A stretch of 25,488 bases of DNA from an uncultured Sutterella sp. (GCA_900764215.1 CAAFNI010000065.1:1-25488); one strand, 5' to 3'; positions 1 to 8,207 are shown, numbered from the stretch's first letter. Notes: generated from the letters alone by a model not told the origin. Made by a program: numbers and translations.

Positions 1-50
1 CCGTATGTTAAGGAGCCACTATTGTCTAATATTGCTCTGCGTTTGGACAT
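1..50 (-). CDS. Start of an insertion-sequence gene (partial, possibly IstA transposase)
   Basis: An ATG at 50-48 on the minus strand follows a good ribosome site (GAGGTGG). It opens a frame running off the left edge: 16 codons reading MSKRRAILDNSGSLTY. Its place just inside the repeated IS terminus is where istA starts in IS21-family elements. The fragment is too short to show any domain, so the name rests on position only. Confidence 0.35.
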   Translation of the reverse strand, partial: MSKRRAILDNSGSLTY

Positions 51-118
51 TTCCACCTCACGACGGGTGGAGCACTTTTAAACCGCGTTTGTGGAGCATT
101 TTAGTACCGCGCCTAACA
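1..118 (-). mobile_element. End of an IS21-like insertion sequence
   Basis: Read on the minus strand, the segment begins with TG at 118 and carries two tandem imperfect repeats of about 22 bp. On the plus strand these are GTGGAGCACTTTTAAACCGC from 68 and GTGGAGCATTTTAGTACCGC from 91. Ends with TG and several internal direct repeats next to the transposase start are typical of the IS21 family. A ribosome site and ATG follow on the minus strand at 50. The boundary at 118 is inferred from the TG/CA rule; the other end and target duplication lie outside the window. Confidence 0.5.
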
Positions 119-119
119 G

Positions 120-440
120 TTGGGAAAACGCAAAGCAGTTTGTCCTAAAGGAAGTAAGGATGTTGTTCTTACGGAAGATCATGTTGTCCTACAAGATGGA
201 CAACCAGTGGTTTACAGCGAAGTCGGAAAGAGAATGTGCCACGACATATTAACTGCTAAGTCCGGCATCAAAGGGCTTTATATCCAACCGTGGATGGACA
301 AGATGATTTCTGTTGATCCTGAGGCTTTTGAGTGTATTGAAATGCCGGAGGACACACCAACTTATACGTTGATTGTTGCCGAGGGCAATTGGGGTATGAC
401 GGAAGATGGAACATCTGTTCTGTTGTGTCAAATGTTGTAA
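120..440 (+). CDS. Small protein of unknown function, probably 5'-truncated, first gene of the radical SAM operon
   Basis: I do not recognise this protein of at most 106 residues. It is mixed in charge, has Cys at 8, 40, 72 and 103, and shows no signal peptide or membrane segment. The only full-length start is a TTG at 120 without a ribosome site, two bases after the inferred IS end, and the codon at 114-116 in this frame is a stop inside the IS. The native start has therefore probably been removed. An internal ATG at 234 follows a purine-rich stretch (GGAAAGAGA) and would give 68 residues. Its stop at 438-440 directly abuts the next gene, so it belongs to the same operon. Being small and first before several maturases, it is one possible substrate, but it has no leader/core look or repeated core motif. 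Confidence 0.5.
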   Translation: MGKRKAVCPKGSKDVVLTEDHVVLQDGQPVVYSEVGKRMCHDILTAKSGIKGLYIQPWMDKMISVDPEAFECIEMPEDTPTYTLIVAEGNWGMTEDGTSVLLCQML

Positions 441-452
441 TTGGAGAAAGCG

Positions 453-1244
453 ATGGAAGTTATTTTGATGCACAGAAGGTATGTTGATCACAAATCATCA
501 CCTTCAGAAGAAGCTGACGATAAGCAAATGCCACCTTCGAAAGCAGAGCCTGCCACTGTGAAAAACGTCGATCTGTTGCCCATTCCTACTGTCCAGCAAA
601 AGGTGACGGCATCTGCTATGCAAGGTCTCGGGCAATTTAGCTATGACGTGCGTATGGGGGCTACAGGCTTGATCGTCGGGGTTCAAGCCATCATGAATGG
701 ACGTGCCCCAATAAAGACAAGAATGGTTGTGCCTTTGGATCCTTGGACACAATTAAGCTTTTATTACCATCCTGGTCTTGGACGTATCCAACTGTACGAT
801 TCTGACTCATTAGGTGGGTTAAATAATGCGCCTGAATACTACGTAGGGCGTGTCGTTGTGACTGACTCCGAAGCGTTGGTTTACTTGCGTGGAAGAATTA
901 AGGACATCCCTGGGTTTAAAAACATCATCGTGAAAGATGAACAAAATTCGGGTAGTGCCTTTGCAACGTATTCCTCAAAAGTCAAACACTTTATTGAAGC
1001 GAACATTGCTCGTCAGGAACAGTTGAGTCACATTGATCTTCATAAGCAGATTTCTTATTTGGAAGGTCAAGTTGATGTCTTAACGAAAATTATTATTCAG
1101 AGTGGAATAGTACGTAATCCAGAGCAACTTGAATTATTGAAAGAAGCTGATCATTTCAGTCTGTGTGAAAACCTCGATGCGAAAGCTCTGCGAAAGAAAA
1201 TGCAGTACAAGAAGTTCGTGCGAGGCATTGACAAGCTGTGCTGA
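453..1244 (+). CDS. Unknown protein with C-terminal coiled-coil segment, radical SAM operon
   Basis: This 263-residue protein is not recognised. I chose ATG 453 over the TTG at 441 because GGAG at 443-446 lies six bases upstream of it. Residues 1-45 are polar and look disordered. The middle, about 60-150, is rich in aromatic residues and alternating hydrophobics and is probably beta-rich. Residues about 190-230 (HKQISYLEGQVDVLTKII) form a heptad-like helix that could oligomerise. There is no signal peptide or membrane segment. It follows the first gene closely and ends seven bases before the next start, so the three are co-transcribed. A scaffold, partner or substrate of the downstream enzymes is conceivable; nothing in the sequence decides. 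Confidence 0.75.
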   Translation: MEVILMHRRYVDHKSSPSEEADDKQMPPSKAEPATVKNVDLLPIPTVQQKVTASAMQGLGQFSYDVRMGATGLIVGVQAIMNGRAPIKTRMVVPLDPWTQLSFYYHPGLGRIQLYDSDSLGGLNNAPEYYVGRVVVTDSEALVYLRGRIKDIPGFKNIIVKDEQNSGSAFATYSSKVKHFIEANIARQEQLSHIDLHKQISYLEGQVDVLTKIIIQSGIVRNPEQLELLKEADHFSLCENLDAKALRKKMQYKKFVRGIDKLC

Positions 1245-1251
1245 GAAGTAA

Positions 1252-2127
1252 ATGGGATACTTTAGACATATAACAGTCGATTCATTGCTGGTTGAAGGCG
1301 CAAACATTGCGATTGATGAAAATCGAGCCGCATTGCGATTCCTTCAATCGGTTCCTAAAGAAGAGCTGCCTCAGCACTGGACGCGTTGTGAAGCCTCTCA
1401 GTTGTTAACGACTGAGGAATTAGGTAGGCCCCAGTTTGATCCTGCAAGCATAAAGACCTTTTATGAGATCGAAGAAGTATTTTGGGTAGTGACCAATGAA
1501 ATAATTTTGGATAAAACGGTACCTGAATACCAAAGAATATGGACACCCGGCGTTCATTTTGCCTTTTATTTCGATCCTTCGAGAGGATTGAAGATTGATC
1601 CAATTGGGGCGCTAGCAGGTGTTTCTCAACGCAATACCGCCGAACTGATAAGACATTTAGGGGGTATTTGGTGTTTCGATATGTGGGTTAGAAACCCACA
1701 AGCACCATTAACCGAGTGTGCTCGATCAATAACCACAGCGCCTACAACATTATTCATAAGTAACTTGGAAGACTTAGGTGTCATTCAGAGTGCTGAATAT
1801 GTGATGCAAGGCGGGCGTTCCAAGTGGCTTTCTTTGAGTTACAAACTGACCCCAGACCACGATGAGATTGATCCAGACGGGACGGTGTTCTATACCTTTG
1901 AAGTTCTGGATGGGAAAACAAGAGAGGTCGCAGAAGATGTCTCCTGGGACGGATGGCGTATTGAAGCTGTCGATGGTTATGCGCCGCATAAACGAGTTTC
2001 AGTTACCAATGGAAGAGGACGTTTTCGAGTGACGGCTCTTGGCCTTAATTCTGGAGAATCAATGAGAGTGAAGGTTGGTCATCGCTTCAATCCATCTTTA
2101 GTTGAAGCTATTGTCAGAATTAAATAA
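1252..2127 (+). CDS. Unknown protein with Ig-like C-terminal domain, radical SAM operon
   Basis: This 291-residue protein is not recognised as a whole. Residues about 1-190 contain many aromatic residues and a GGIWCFDMWV segment. Residues about 195-291 look like a bacterial Ig-like beta-sandwich: regularly spaced beta strands, VSWDGW, then VTNGRGRFRVTALGLNSGESMRVKVG. Such domains are common in surface, pilus and phage-tail proteins. There is no signal peptide. The ATG starts seven bases after the previous stop and the first radical SAM gene follows 36 bases after its end. A structural protein carrying the modification site would fit the operon, but this is inference from domain type and position. 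Confidence 0.7.
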   Translation: MGYFRHITVDSLLVEGANIAIDENRAALRFLQSVPKEELPQHWTRCEASQLLTTEELGRPQFDPASIKTFYEIEEVFWVVTNEIILDKTVPEYQRIWTPGVHFAFYFDPSRGLKIDPIGALAGVSQRNTAELIRHLGGIWCFDMWVRNPQAPLTECARSITTAPTTLFISNLEDLGVIQSAEYVMQGGRSKWLSLSYKLTPDHDEIDPDGTVFYTFEVLDGKTREVAEDVSWDGWRIEAVDGYAPHKRVSVTNGRGRFRVTALGLNSGESMRVKVGHRFNPSLVEAIVRIK

Positions 2128-2163
2128 CTACGAACGTGCTCGTGCCTGTAAGGAGGAAGGAGA

Positions 2164-3165
2164 GTGGCATACCAGGCACTCAATATTTTGATCGGTAACG
2201 CTTGCGATATGAAATGCAAATACTGTTTGCAAACAGGGATAGATGTTCCTGCAAATCGACCTGCCGATTTAACGTTTTTTGCCGAACAATTAGCACTCAA
2301 CCTGAAAGGCGATATGCCTAAGCGAATCATCTTTTGGGGTGGAGAACCCATGATCTACTGGCGGAACATTCGTCAGGTATTAGATCTGTTTGAAGTCGTA
2401 GGCATCTTTCCTAAAGAAGGATTCTTCATCACAACGAATGGCCAAAAGATGACTGACGAGTATGTCCAATACGTCAATAGTCATCGCGTTTGGACGACTG
2501 TTTCAACGCATGATTGGGATTTCAGTGAAGATCAAATGACCCGCATATTCCAACTCGATCATTTCTCTTTGAGTGCCATTATTCACCATCATCAGTTGTT
2601 CTTTTGGGACCTGCGCGAAAGGTTTTACGCGTTAGAGGAGAAGTTCGGTTTCAAGCCTCGTCTTTATTTGCATTTTGTTCGTGCGAATGATGGTTGTACG
2701 CCCGAGTTTTATTTGACTAAATCAGACGTAGACGTGCTTTGTGACCATCTGCTTTACGACGTGATGGGATTGGCTTTGCGCGGGGACGATTGGGCGAGGT
2801 GGCAATGTTCACAACTACTCTCGGATCGAAATAGAGAAGTTGCCAAAGGGCAGGGGAGTAAGTGCGTCCGAGATGACAGCTTGTCCATTGATCTGCATGG
2901 CAACATCTACCAATGTCATCACAATTTTGATGCTTCGAATATTTGTGGGAATCTGTTCAAGAAAACTATCCCCATTCATCCAGTCGGATCCATAAGTCCG
3001 CATATTTATAGTGATTCTCAAGCCTGCCGTGAATGCGAGATTTTTGAGGAGTGCCATGGGGGGTGTTATCTGTCTAATACACATGAAGTGGATTGCTATT
3101 TGGCCAAGCGACTTCATGAGGTTTATGAGATTTTTAGCACCCATCTTCCGATGCACTGGAATTAA
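2164..3165 (+). CDS. Radical SAM/SPASM protein, short type (S1)
   Basis: A 333-residue radical SAM enzyme. The CxxxCxxC motif (CDMKCKYC, C14-C18-C21) binds the [4Fe-4S] cluster that cleaves S-adenosylmethionine, followed by WGGEP, the SAM amino-group motif. From about 235 a SPASM region has Cys in KCVRDD, IYQC, CREC, EEC, GGC and VDC, fitting ligands of auxiliary iron-sulfur clusters. SPASM enzymes usually modify peptides or protein side chains (sulfatase maturation, thioether or carbon-carbon crosslinks). The GTG at 2164 follows AGGAGG seven bases upstream, the best ribosome site in the operon. It is about 100 residues shorter than L1 and L2 and lacks their N-terminal extension. Substrate unknown. 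Confidence 0.9.
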   Translation: MAYQALNILIGNACDMKCKYCLQTGIDVPANRPADLTFFAEQLALNLKGDMPKRIIFWGGEPMIYWRNIRQVLDLFEVVGIFPKEGFFITTNGQKMTDEYVQYVNSHRVWTTVSTHDWDFSEDQMTRIFQLDHFSLSAIIHHHQLFFWDLRERFYALEEKFGFKPRLYLHFVRANDGCTPEFYLTKSDVDVLCDHLLYDVMGLALRGDDWARWQCSQLLSDRNREVAKGQGSKCVRDDSLSIDLHGNIYQCHHNFDASNICGNLFKKTIPIHPVGSISPHIYSDSQACRECEIFEECHGGCYLSNTHEVDCYLAKRLHEVYEIFSTHLPMHWN

Positions 3166-3171
3166 GTCCTA

Positions 3172-3199
3172 CTCTCTTTTCATACGGTTTGAAAGAGAG
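3172..3199 (+). other. Hairpin between S1 and S2
   Basis: CTCTCTTT at 3172-3179 pairs with AAAGAGAG at 3192-3199 around a 12-base loop. No T run follows, so it is more likely a processing or stability element between the cistrons than a terminator. It could be fortuitous. Confidence 0.35.
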
Positions 3200-3233
3200 G
3201 TTGTTTCCTCTCGCCAAGCTAAAGGCAATTACC

Positions 3234-3944
3234 ATGCACTCTTTTGTTGAACTAGAACGTATTTGTTTGATTTTAGGGATGGCTTGCAATTTTAAGTGTC
3301 GATATTGCATCCAAAAGAATTTATCTCATCCACGAATTTCAAAACACCCTTCGCAAGAGGTGATTACCTTCCTGTCTAATCAAGCAAAACGCCGTCCTCG
3401 CCATGCTGGTCAACGTGCGCCGCTAAAGATCCAGTTTTTTGGTGGCGAACCGCTCCTTTACTTTGAAATAATCAAAGAAGTAATTCATCAAGTCCCAGAG
3501 TCCAACATTGAATGGAGTGTCGTCACGAATGCTTCGCTGTTGACCGATGAAATCGTCCACTTTTTTAATGAACACAAAGTACGAGTAAATATTTCTTGGG
3601 ATGGCAATCAATCTGAATCTGCGAGAACGATGAATGTCCTAAAAGATCTGGTTTTGCTAGAAAGAATCTCCAGATTGAATCAATTTACGATTGATGCAGT
3701 GTTGTCGGCTTATTGTCAGGATCCTTATCAATTGAGAGCTGAAGTTAACCAAGCGTTTGGTCAGCCTGTTTCAACTAAATTTTCCTTTATGGAAGTAGAT
3801 CCATCGACCCCTTTGGAACTTTTGAATTACGATCTTCCGGCTTGGAAATTAACTTGTGATCGAATGGCTCAAGCTGCTTTGAAGCAGTTCTTGCGGGGTA
3901 ATTTCACGTCAGAAGATTGGGAATCAGCATTGTATCGTCGATAA
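3234..3944 (+). pseudogene. Radical SAM/SPASM protein S2, 5' part, cut by an in-frame TAA
   Basis: The 236 residues before the TAA at 3942-3944 contain a whole radical SAM core: CNFKCRYC at C18-C22-C25, FFGGEPLLY, a VVTNASLLT strand and an ISWDG strand. ATG 3234 is preferred over the TTG at 3189 because AAAGG at 3221-3225 precedes it. Directly after the stop the same frame continues without any shift (IFAYYDTLENK) into the SPASM half, ending at 4304. The uninterrupted protein would be 356 residues, like S3 (380). A single nonsense change thus explains the break. The truncated product would lack the auxiliary-cluster domain, which in characterised SPASM enzymes is needed for activity. Confidence 0.8.
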
Positions 3945-4304
3945 ATATTCGCCTATTACGACACGCTTGAAAATAAGCGCAAGGGCCGTGATCACGGCTT
4001 TGAAGGGGGTCGAATGAATGTCGATCTCGACGGTCGTGTGTGGTTCTGTAATCATGCCGTTGCTCAAATAGGGACAATCGGTGATTTATGCCAAGACATC
4101 AATCGTAGGGCTGAACTACATTTCGATCAGTTGGTGACTGAGAATAAACAGCACTGTGTTGAGTGTGCGTGGTATCCGTTTTGCAATCTCTGTTGCCCAC
4201 GACAGTCTCAGAGCATCCCTGCTGAAAGACAGTGCCAGTTCTTAGCTGTTTTCTTCTCGTCCGTTGCAGATGTCATGCGTCAATTCGAGGCAACTAAATC
4301 GTAA
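3945..4304 (+). pseudogene. Radical SAM/SPASM protein S2, SPASM half after the in-frame stop
   Basis: This is the in-frame continuation of S2 and aligns with the SPASM region of S3 (MNVDLDGRVWFC here, MNVDIEGFVHAC in S3). The downstream Cys ligands remain (CVEC, FCNLCC, RQC). However, the Cys that S1 and S3 carry just before this block (KCVRDD, CCPMRN) is replaced by FEGGR, so the cluster set is incomplete as well as separated. An ATG at 4014 follows AAGGGGG at 4003-4009, so a free 96-residue SPASM fragment could be made by reinitiation. I regard decay as more likely than a functional split. Confidence 0.75.
3985..3998. other. Perfect 14-bp palindrome inside the broken S2 gene
   Basis: GCCGTGATCACGGC lies between the premature stop and the possible internal start at 4014. 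In RNA it could form a short stem. It may be only a coding coincidence. Confidence 0.3.
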
Positions 4305-4318
4305 AAGGCTTCGTCGTC

Positions 4319-5728
4319 ATGCTTATCAAATTAGATTGCGTTGATCTGGAGCGTCCCGATTCGATGGTACAGTACGAGTTTTGTACAAAAACCCATCAGG
4401 TCATGTTGAATGGCGTGCGACAGTCTTTTGAAGAATGTAAAAAAGACCCTCGTTTGAGCTATCACGAACCTGTGATGGCTTTTGCTTCAAAAGACAAAAC
4501 TTTCCGTGACGCAAACATTCAAGGCTACAGCCTACAACCGGAAATCACACCTTATTCTCAAGAAAATCCATTGATTGGCAAGTCGAGAACCATATCAAAG
4601 TTGAGTATCCAACTAGGTTTAGCGTGCAACTATCAATGCAAATATTGTCTACAAGCACAAAACCGAGCTGACGCAATAAAAGTTCCTTCAAGGGAAGAGA
4701 TAGATGCTTTCTTGTTGAAGTTCAGAGAGGCTGGTATCCATTTAGACCCTAACGCAATGGTCGATCTATGGGGAGGGGAGCCGCTCGTATATTGGAAGGC
4801 TTTAAAGAGTCTCGTGCCACAATTAAGAGCGATGTTTGGCGAAAAAATAAGACTTTCGTTGTTCACAAACGGCGTTCTATTGACAGATGAAATCACGGAT
4901 TTCTTAATCAAATACCATGTACAGGTGCATATTTCACACGATGGACCAGGCTTTGCACTGAGAGATAAAACCAATCCTTTGTTTGATAAAGAAACCAAAG
5001 AAAAATGGTTGAACCTACATGAAAAAAGTCGTCTAGCTGGTGTTCCGATGTCGTTTTTTGCAGTGCTTCATCAAGGCAATTGCGATCTATTTGAACTTCG
5101 TGGCTACTTTGATAAGTATTTCTCGCCCCACGTACATTTGGACTTTGGTGGTGCCGCTTCAGAAACTGAAAATCTTCATGAGGAAAGTATTATTGACGAA
5201 GAACAAGCGAATGTATTGCGGTGGTCAATGCTTCGTGCTGTCGTGACTGAACCTGAGAAGTGGCCTGGGCTAGAGCGTCGCGTGTTCAATCTTATGGGGC
5301 GTTTAGTCCATCAAATTCCACCTGGAGGCATTAGGTATCACTGCAATGCTGTTGACGAGTCTGTTTTATGCGTTGACATTCAGGGAAACATCTTAAGTTG
5401 TCAAAATAGATCCGCGTCCACGCACAAAATTGGATCCTTGACAGAATACGGAGCGATAAAAAATCCTTTTTTCACGCACTGGAAACTTCGTCCAGATTGT
5501 GCCGATTGTTTGGTGCTTGGTGCTTGTAAAGGGGGATGCCCAGATATATCAGATCAAGCGATGGCTCGTTGTTGTGTAAACGATTGGGCGTTCCATTACG
5601 GTGTTTTTACTGTCGCGTGGTTTCTCTTGACGGGGACAATTATTCAACGTATCGACCCACTCCCTAAATTCCTACTGAGAAGACAGAAAGTGGTGCCCAT
5701 TCATAAAGAAAACGAAAAAGGGGAATGA
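4319..5728 (+). CDS. Radical SAM/SPASM protein, long type (L1)
   Basis: A 469-residue radical SAM/SPASM enzyme. Residues 1-85 form an extension absent from the short paralogues but present in L2. The linker IGKSRTISKLSIQLGLACNY leads to CNYQCKYC (C103-C107-C110). WGGEPLVYW lies near 150 and SHDGPGF near 207. The SPASM region from about 343 has Cys at YHC, VLC, LSC, CADC, GAC, GGC and RCC. The C-terminus (VAWFLLTGTIIQ) is hydrophobic and shared with L2. An ATG ten bases after AAAAGG is the start. Its end overlaps the S3 start by four bases (ATGA), implying translational coupling. Likely activity is SAM-dependent radical modification of a peptide or protein; the substrate is unknown. Confidence 0.9.
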   Translation: MLIKLDCVDLERPDSMVQYEFCTKTHQVMLNGVRQSFEECKKDPRLSYHEPVMAFASKDKTFRDANIQGYSLQPEITPYSQENPLIGKSRTISKLSIQLGLACNYQCKYCLQAQNRADAIKVPSREEIDAFLLKFREAGIHLDPNAMVDLWGGEPLVYWKALKSLVPQLRAMFGEKIRLSLFTNGVLLTDEITDFLIKYHVQVHISHDGPGFALRDKTNPLFDKETKEKWLNLHEKSRLAGVPMSFFAVLHQGNCDLFELRGYFDKYFSPHVHLDFGGAASETENLHEESIIDEEQANVLRWSMLRAVVTEPEKWPGLERRVFNLMGRLVHQIPPGGIRYHCNAVDESVLCVDIQGNILSCQNRSASTHKIGSLTEYGAIKNPFFTHWKLRPDCADCLVLGACKGGCPDISDQAMARCCVNDWAFHYGVFTVAWFLLTGTIIQRIDPLPKFLLRRQKVVPIHKENEKGE

Positions 5729-6867
5729 TAGTGAGCATCGAAAAACCAGAAGAATCAGACATTAGTAAGGTGTATCTCATGCTGGGGCCTGCGTGCAACC
5801 TGAAGTGTCGACATTGCTATCAGACTGATGTGCCGATGCCTCGCTTACACAAAACCATTCACGAAGATGTCTGGAAGTTCCTTAAATATTTAAAAGAAAC
5901 CTATGCCCATAACCCAAAGCGGTTGGTCTTTTGGGGCGGCGAACCATTGCTTTATTGGAACTTGATTAAAGAGGTCGTTGAAAAACTAGATGACTCAGCC
6001 TTTTCGTATTGGATCATGTCAAATGGTGTGTTGCTTAAGGATGAACACGTCGATTTCATAAATGCCCACGAAATAAACCTGTCCATAAGCAATGATGGCC
6101 CATTAACAGCGAAGGTGAGAGGGGTTAACGTTTTAGATGATCCAGCATTCTGCGAGCGATTTAACAAGGTTAAGCATCGTTGTATTGGCATTACAACTCA
6201 TGCCTACAACATTGATCCATACACCTTGGCCGCTTACATAGAAAAAAGGTTAGGGCAGATCACTCTTTACTATCAGTACATCCTTGAGTGTACGTTTGAC
6301 ATGGATGCTGATCTTTACGACTTTGATCTCCAAGCCTATCAGCGCAACTTACGCCGTTGCCGTATGAATTTCATTCCAGACTTTATTAGTGGAGATAAAA
6401 ATACTCCAGCACGGGCAGCACTTCGAAGAGGTGTATTTGGGGTCGAGCGCTTAGTTGAGAGACGAAAGCAGGGACTAGACGACGAATGGTATCCAGAATG
6501 CTGTCCAATGCGAAACGAAATGAATGTAGATATTGAGGGGTTTGTTCACGCTTGCCACAATCGTACAAGTGTGATCGGGCGTGTGACTGATGGCTATGAA
6601 CGCTTGTTGACTTCGAACGACGATTACTTTAGGAAAGCAATAGCTTCGAAAACGGAATGCCTTTCTTGTGAGATCAATGATTTATGCAGGCATGGTTGTC
6701 CGTTGAATCCTATGTCGGAAGGGCAGCGCCGATGCTGTGAGGCGGAAAAAGTGTACTGGCAGGAAGCAATGAAGACAGTGTTGGATGGTCACATGCAGGG
6801 GGTGACATTCCTCAATCAAAACCGACGAGAAGTGTCCAAGAAATCAGAAACGGAGGGGGAAGAATGA
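5725..6867 (+). CDS. Radical SAM/SPASM protein, short type (S3)
   Basis: A 380-residue radical SAM/SPASM protein, closest in plan to S1 and S2: the first cluster motif is near the N-terminus (CNLKCRHC, C24-C28-C31), followed by WGGEPLLYW and a C-terminal SPASM region. The latter has Cys at ECCPMRN, HAC, ECLSC, LCRHGC and RRCC. YQTDVPMPR after the cluster motif resembles LQTGIDVPAN of S1. It is coupled at both ends by ATGA overlaps, with L1 upstream and L2 downstream. The L1-S3-L2 coupling suggests fixed stoichiometry or physical partnership between short and long types. No missing key residue is seen, so it should be active. Substrate unknown. Confidence 0.9.
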   Translation: MIVSIEKPEESDISKVYLMLGPACNLKCRHCYQTDVPMPRLHKTIHEDVWKFLKYLKETYAHNPKRLVFWGGEPLLYWNLIKEVVEKLDDSAFSYWIMSNGVLLKDEHVDFINAHEINLSISNDGPLTAKVRGVNVLDDPAFCERFNKVKHRCIGITTHAYNIDPYTLAAYIEKRLGQITLYYQYILECTFDMDADLYDFDLQAYQRNLRRCRMNFIPDFISGDKNTPARAALRRGVFGVERLVERRKQGLDDEWYPECCPMRNEMNVDIEGFVHACHNRTSVIGRVTDGYERLLTSNDDYFRKAIASKTECLSCEINDLCRHGCPLNPMSEGQRRCCEAEKVYWQEAMKTVLDGHMQGVTFLNQNRREVSKKSETEGEE

Positions 6868-8165
6868 AATATCGCATTGCGTGCGCCAAGCCCGGAAGGC
6901 CTGAAGAGACGGCATCATACCTTTACGACAATCAGACAAATGAAATTTTCGATTCCGAAGGATGTCTTGTCGACTTCAAAAAGGATGAACGGTTCGCTGA
7001 TTTTTTAACGAAGAAGTCATCGGATCGAGTCGTCAAAGATTTCTCGCCAGATGAGCCGATCATTGGGAAAAGCCGCCGACTGACCACGCTCAAGATTCAA
7101 TTGGGGATGGCATGCAACTATCATTGTCAATACTGTTTGCAAAATGCCTATCGTGACGGCGGGGCAAGAGTCGCTAACGAACAGACGGTAGACGCATTCT
7201 TCAAAATCTTGGATGAACAAGGCATTAAGTTGACGGTAGATGGGCAGGTTGAGCTGTGGGGCGGCGAGCCTCTGGTGTATTGGAAGACGCTCAAGGTTCT
7301 TCTTCCGAAAATACGGTCTCGTTGGGGAGACGAAGTTCTGGTCAAGATGGTCACCAACGGATCTTTGCTGACCAAGGAAAAAGTGGATTTCCTCATGGCT
7401 CATCGCGTGACTGTTATCGTTTCACACGATGGTCCGGGATTTGACTTGCGTGATGATGTCGACCCACTGACCGTGCCGGAAATCAAGGAGGCGTGGTTGT
7501 ATCTCCTTGAACAGAGTCAGGCAGCAGGTGTGCCGATGGGCTTTTGTGTCGTTATTTCTCCCCAGAATGTGGATCTGTTCGCCTTAAAACATTTTTTTGC
7601 CACTCAATTTTCGCCAGAGGCGCATTTTTATTTCGAAGGTGTTGTCACAAATGACGGTGCTGCAAACGACGCGTGCTGTCTGACGCCAGAAGAAGCGAGA
7701 ACGTTGGATTCGGCGGTGTTCAAGGCATTGATTCAAGAAGAGGGGCAATGGGAGTCGTTGGAGTGGCGTGCGTTGGGTTTGATGAGGTATCTCATCAACC
7801 GTGTGCCGGCGGATCGCATTGAGGGTCGATGCGATAGCATGAACCCGAAAGTCATGGTCGTGGATCTGTATGGCCGGATCGGAACCTGCCAGAATCGTCC
7901 TACGAAGCAATTTCAGATCGGAGCCCTTTCAAATTTACCTGCGGTGAGGAATCCTTACTTCACGCGATGGACTCATCGACCGGCATGCGGCAAGTGCCTG
8001 GTGTTGTCCGCATGCAAGGGCAGTTGCCCACATCTGACCAACGAAAGTCTAGCGTTGTGTTGTCCGAATGAGTTCGTATTTCACGCCGCTATCTTTGGTG
8101 CGGTCTGGTTCCGGTTGACCGGCACGATTATGTTGAGTGCTTTGCCCGTCGTTGAGTCTGCATAA
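6864..8165 (+). CDS. Radical SAM/SPASM protein, long type (L2)
   Basis: A 433-residue paralogue of L1 with the same plan: an N-terminal extension (1-65), IGKSRRLTTLKIQLGMACNY leading to CNYHCQYC (C84-C88-C91), LWGGEPLVYWK and SHDGPGFDLRD. Its SPASM region has Cys at GRC, GTC, CGKC, SAC, GSC and LCC, and it ends in the shared WFRLTGTIM segment. It overlaps S3 by ATGA. By eye its DNA is clearly more GC-rich than L1, S1 and S2 and is closer to the transfer genes. It may be the older resident, or may have come from another source than the rest. It is the last gene of the operon; a hairpin follows at 8169. Confidence 0.9.
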   Translation: MKYRIACAKPGRPEETASYLYDNQTNEIFDSEGCLVDFKKDERFADFLTKKSSDRVVKDFSPDEPIIGKSRRLTTLKIQLGMACNYHCQYCLQNAYRDGGARVANEQTVDAFFKILDEQGIKLTVDGQVELWGGEPLVYWKTLKVLLPKIRSRWGDEVLVKMVTNGSLLTKEKVDFLMAHRVTVIVSHDGPGFDLRDDVDPLTVPEIKEAWLYLLEQSQAAGVPMGFCVVISPQNVDLFALKHFFATQFSPEAHFYFEGVVTNDGAANDACCLTPEEARTLDSAVFKALIQEEGQWESLEWRALGLMRYLINRVPADRIEGRCDSMNPKVMVVDLYGRIGTCQNRPTKQFQIGALSNLPAVRNPYFTRWTHRPACGKCLVLSACKGSCPHLTNESLALCCPNEFVFHAAIFGAVWFRLTGTIMLSALPVVESA

Positions 8166-8168
8166 GCA

Positions 8169-8197
8169 AACAGGACTTCCCAAAAGGAAGCCCTGTT
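8169..8197. terminator. Hairpin between two converging operons
   Basis: AACAGGACTTCC and GGAAGCCCTGTT form a 12-pair stem with one A-C mismatch around a CAAAA loop. It sits directly after the L2 stop and before the end of the minus-strand gene at 8208, so it probably terminates both directions. The following T runs are poor. Confidence 0.6.
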
Positions 8198-8207
8198 GTC
8201 TTGGGAT

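Noticed and set aside
120..440. Clear RiPP precursor
   Set aside because: It has no leader/core division, no repeated core and a probably lost start; retained only as a possible substrate.
3942..3944. Recoding of the S2 stop as selenocysteine or pyrrolysine
   Set aside because: The stop is TAA, not TGA or TAG, and the neighbouring SPASM Cys is lost too, so decay is simpler.
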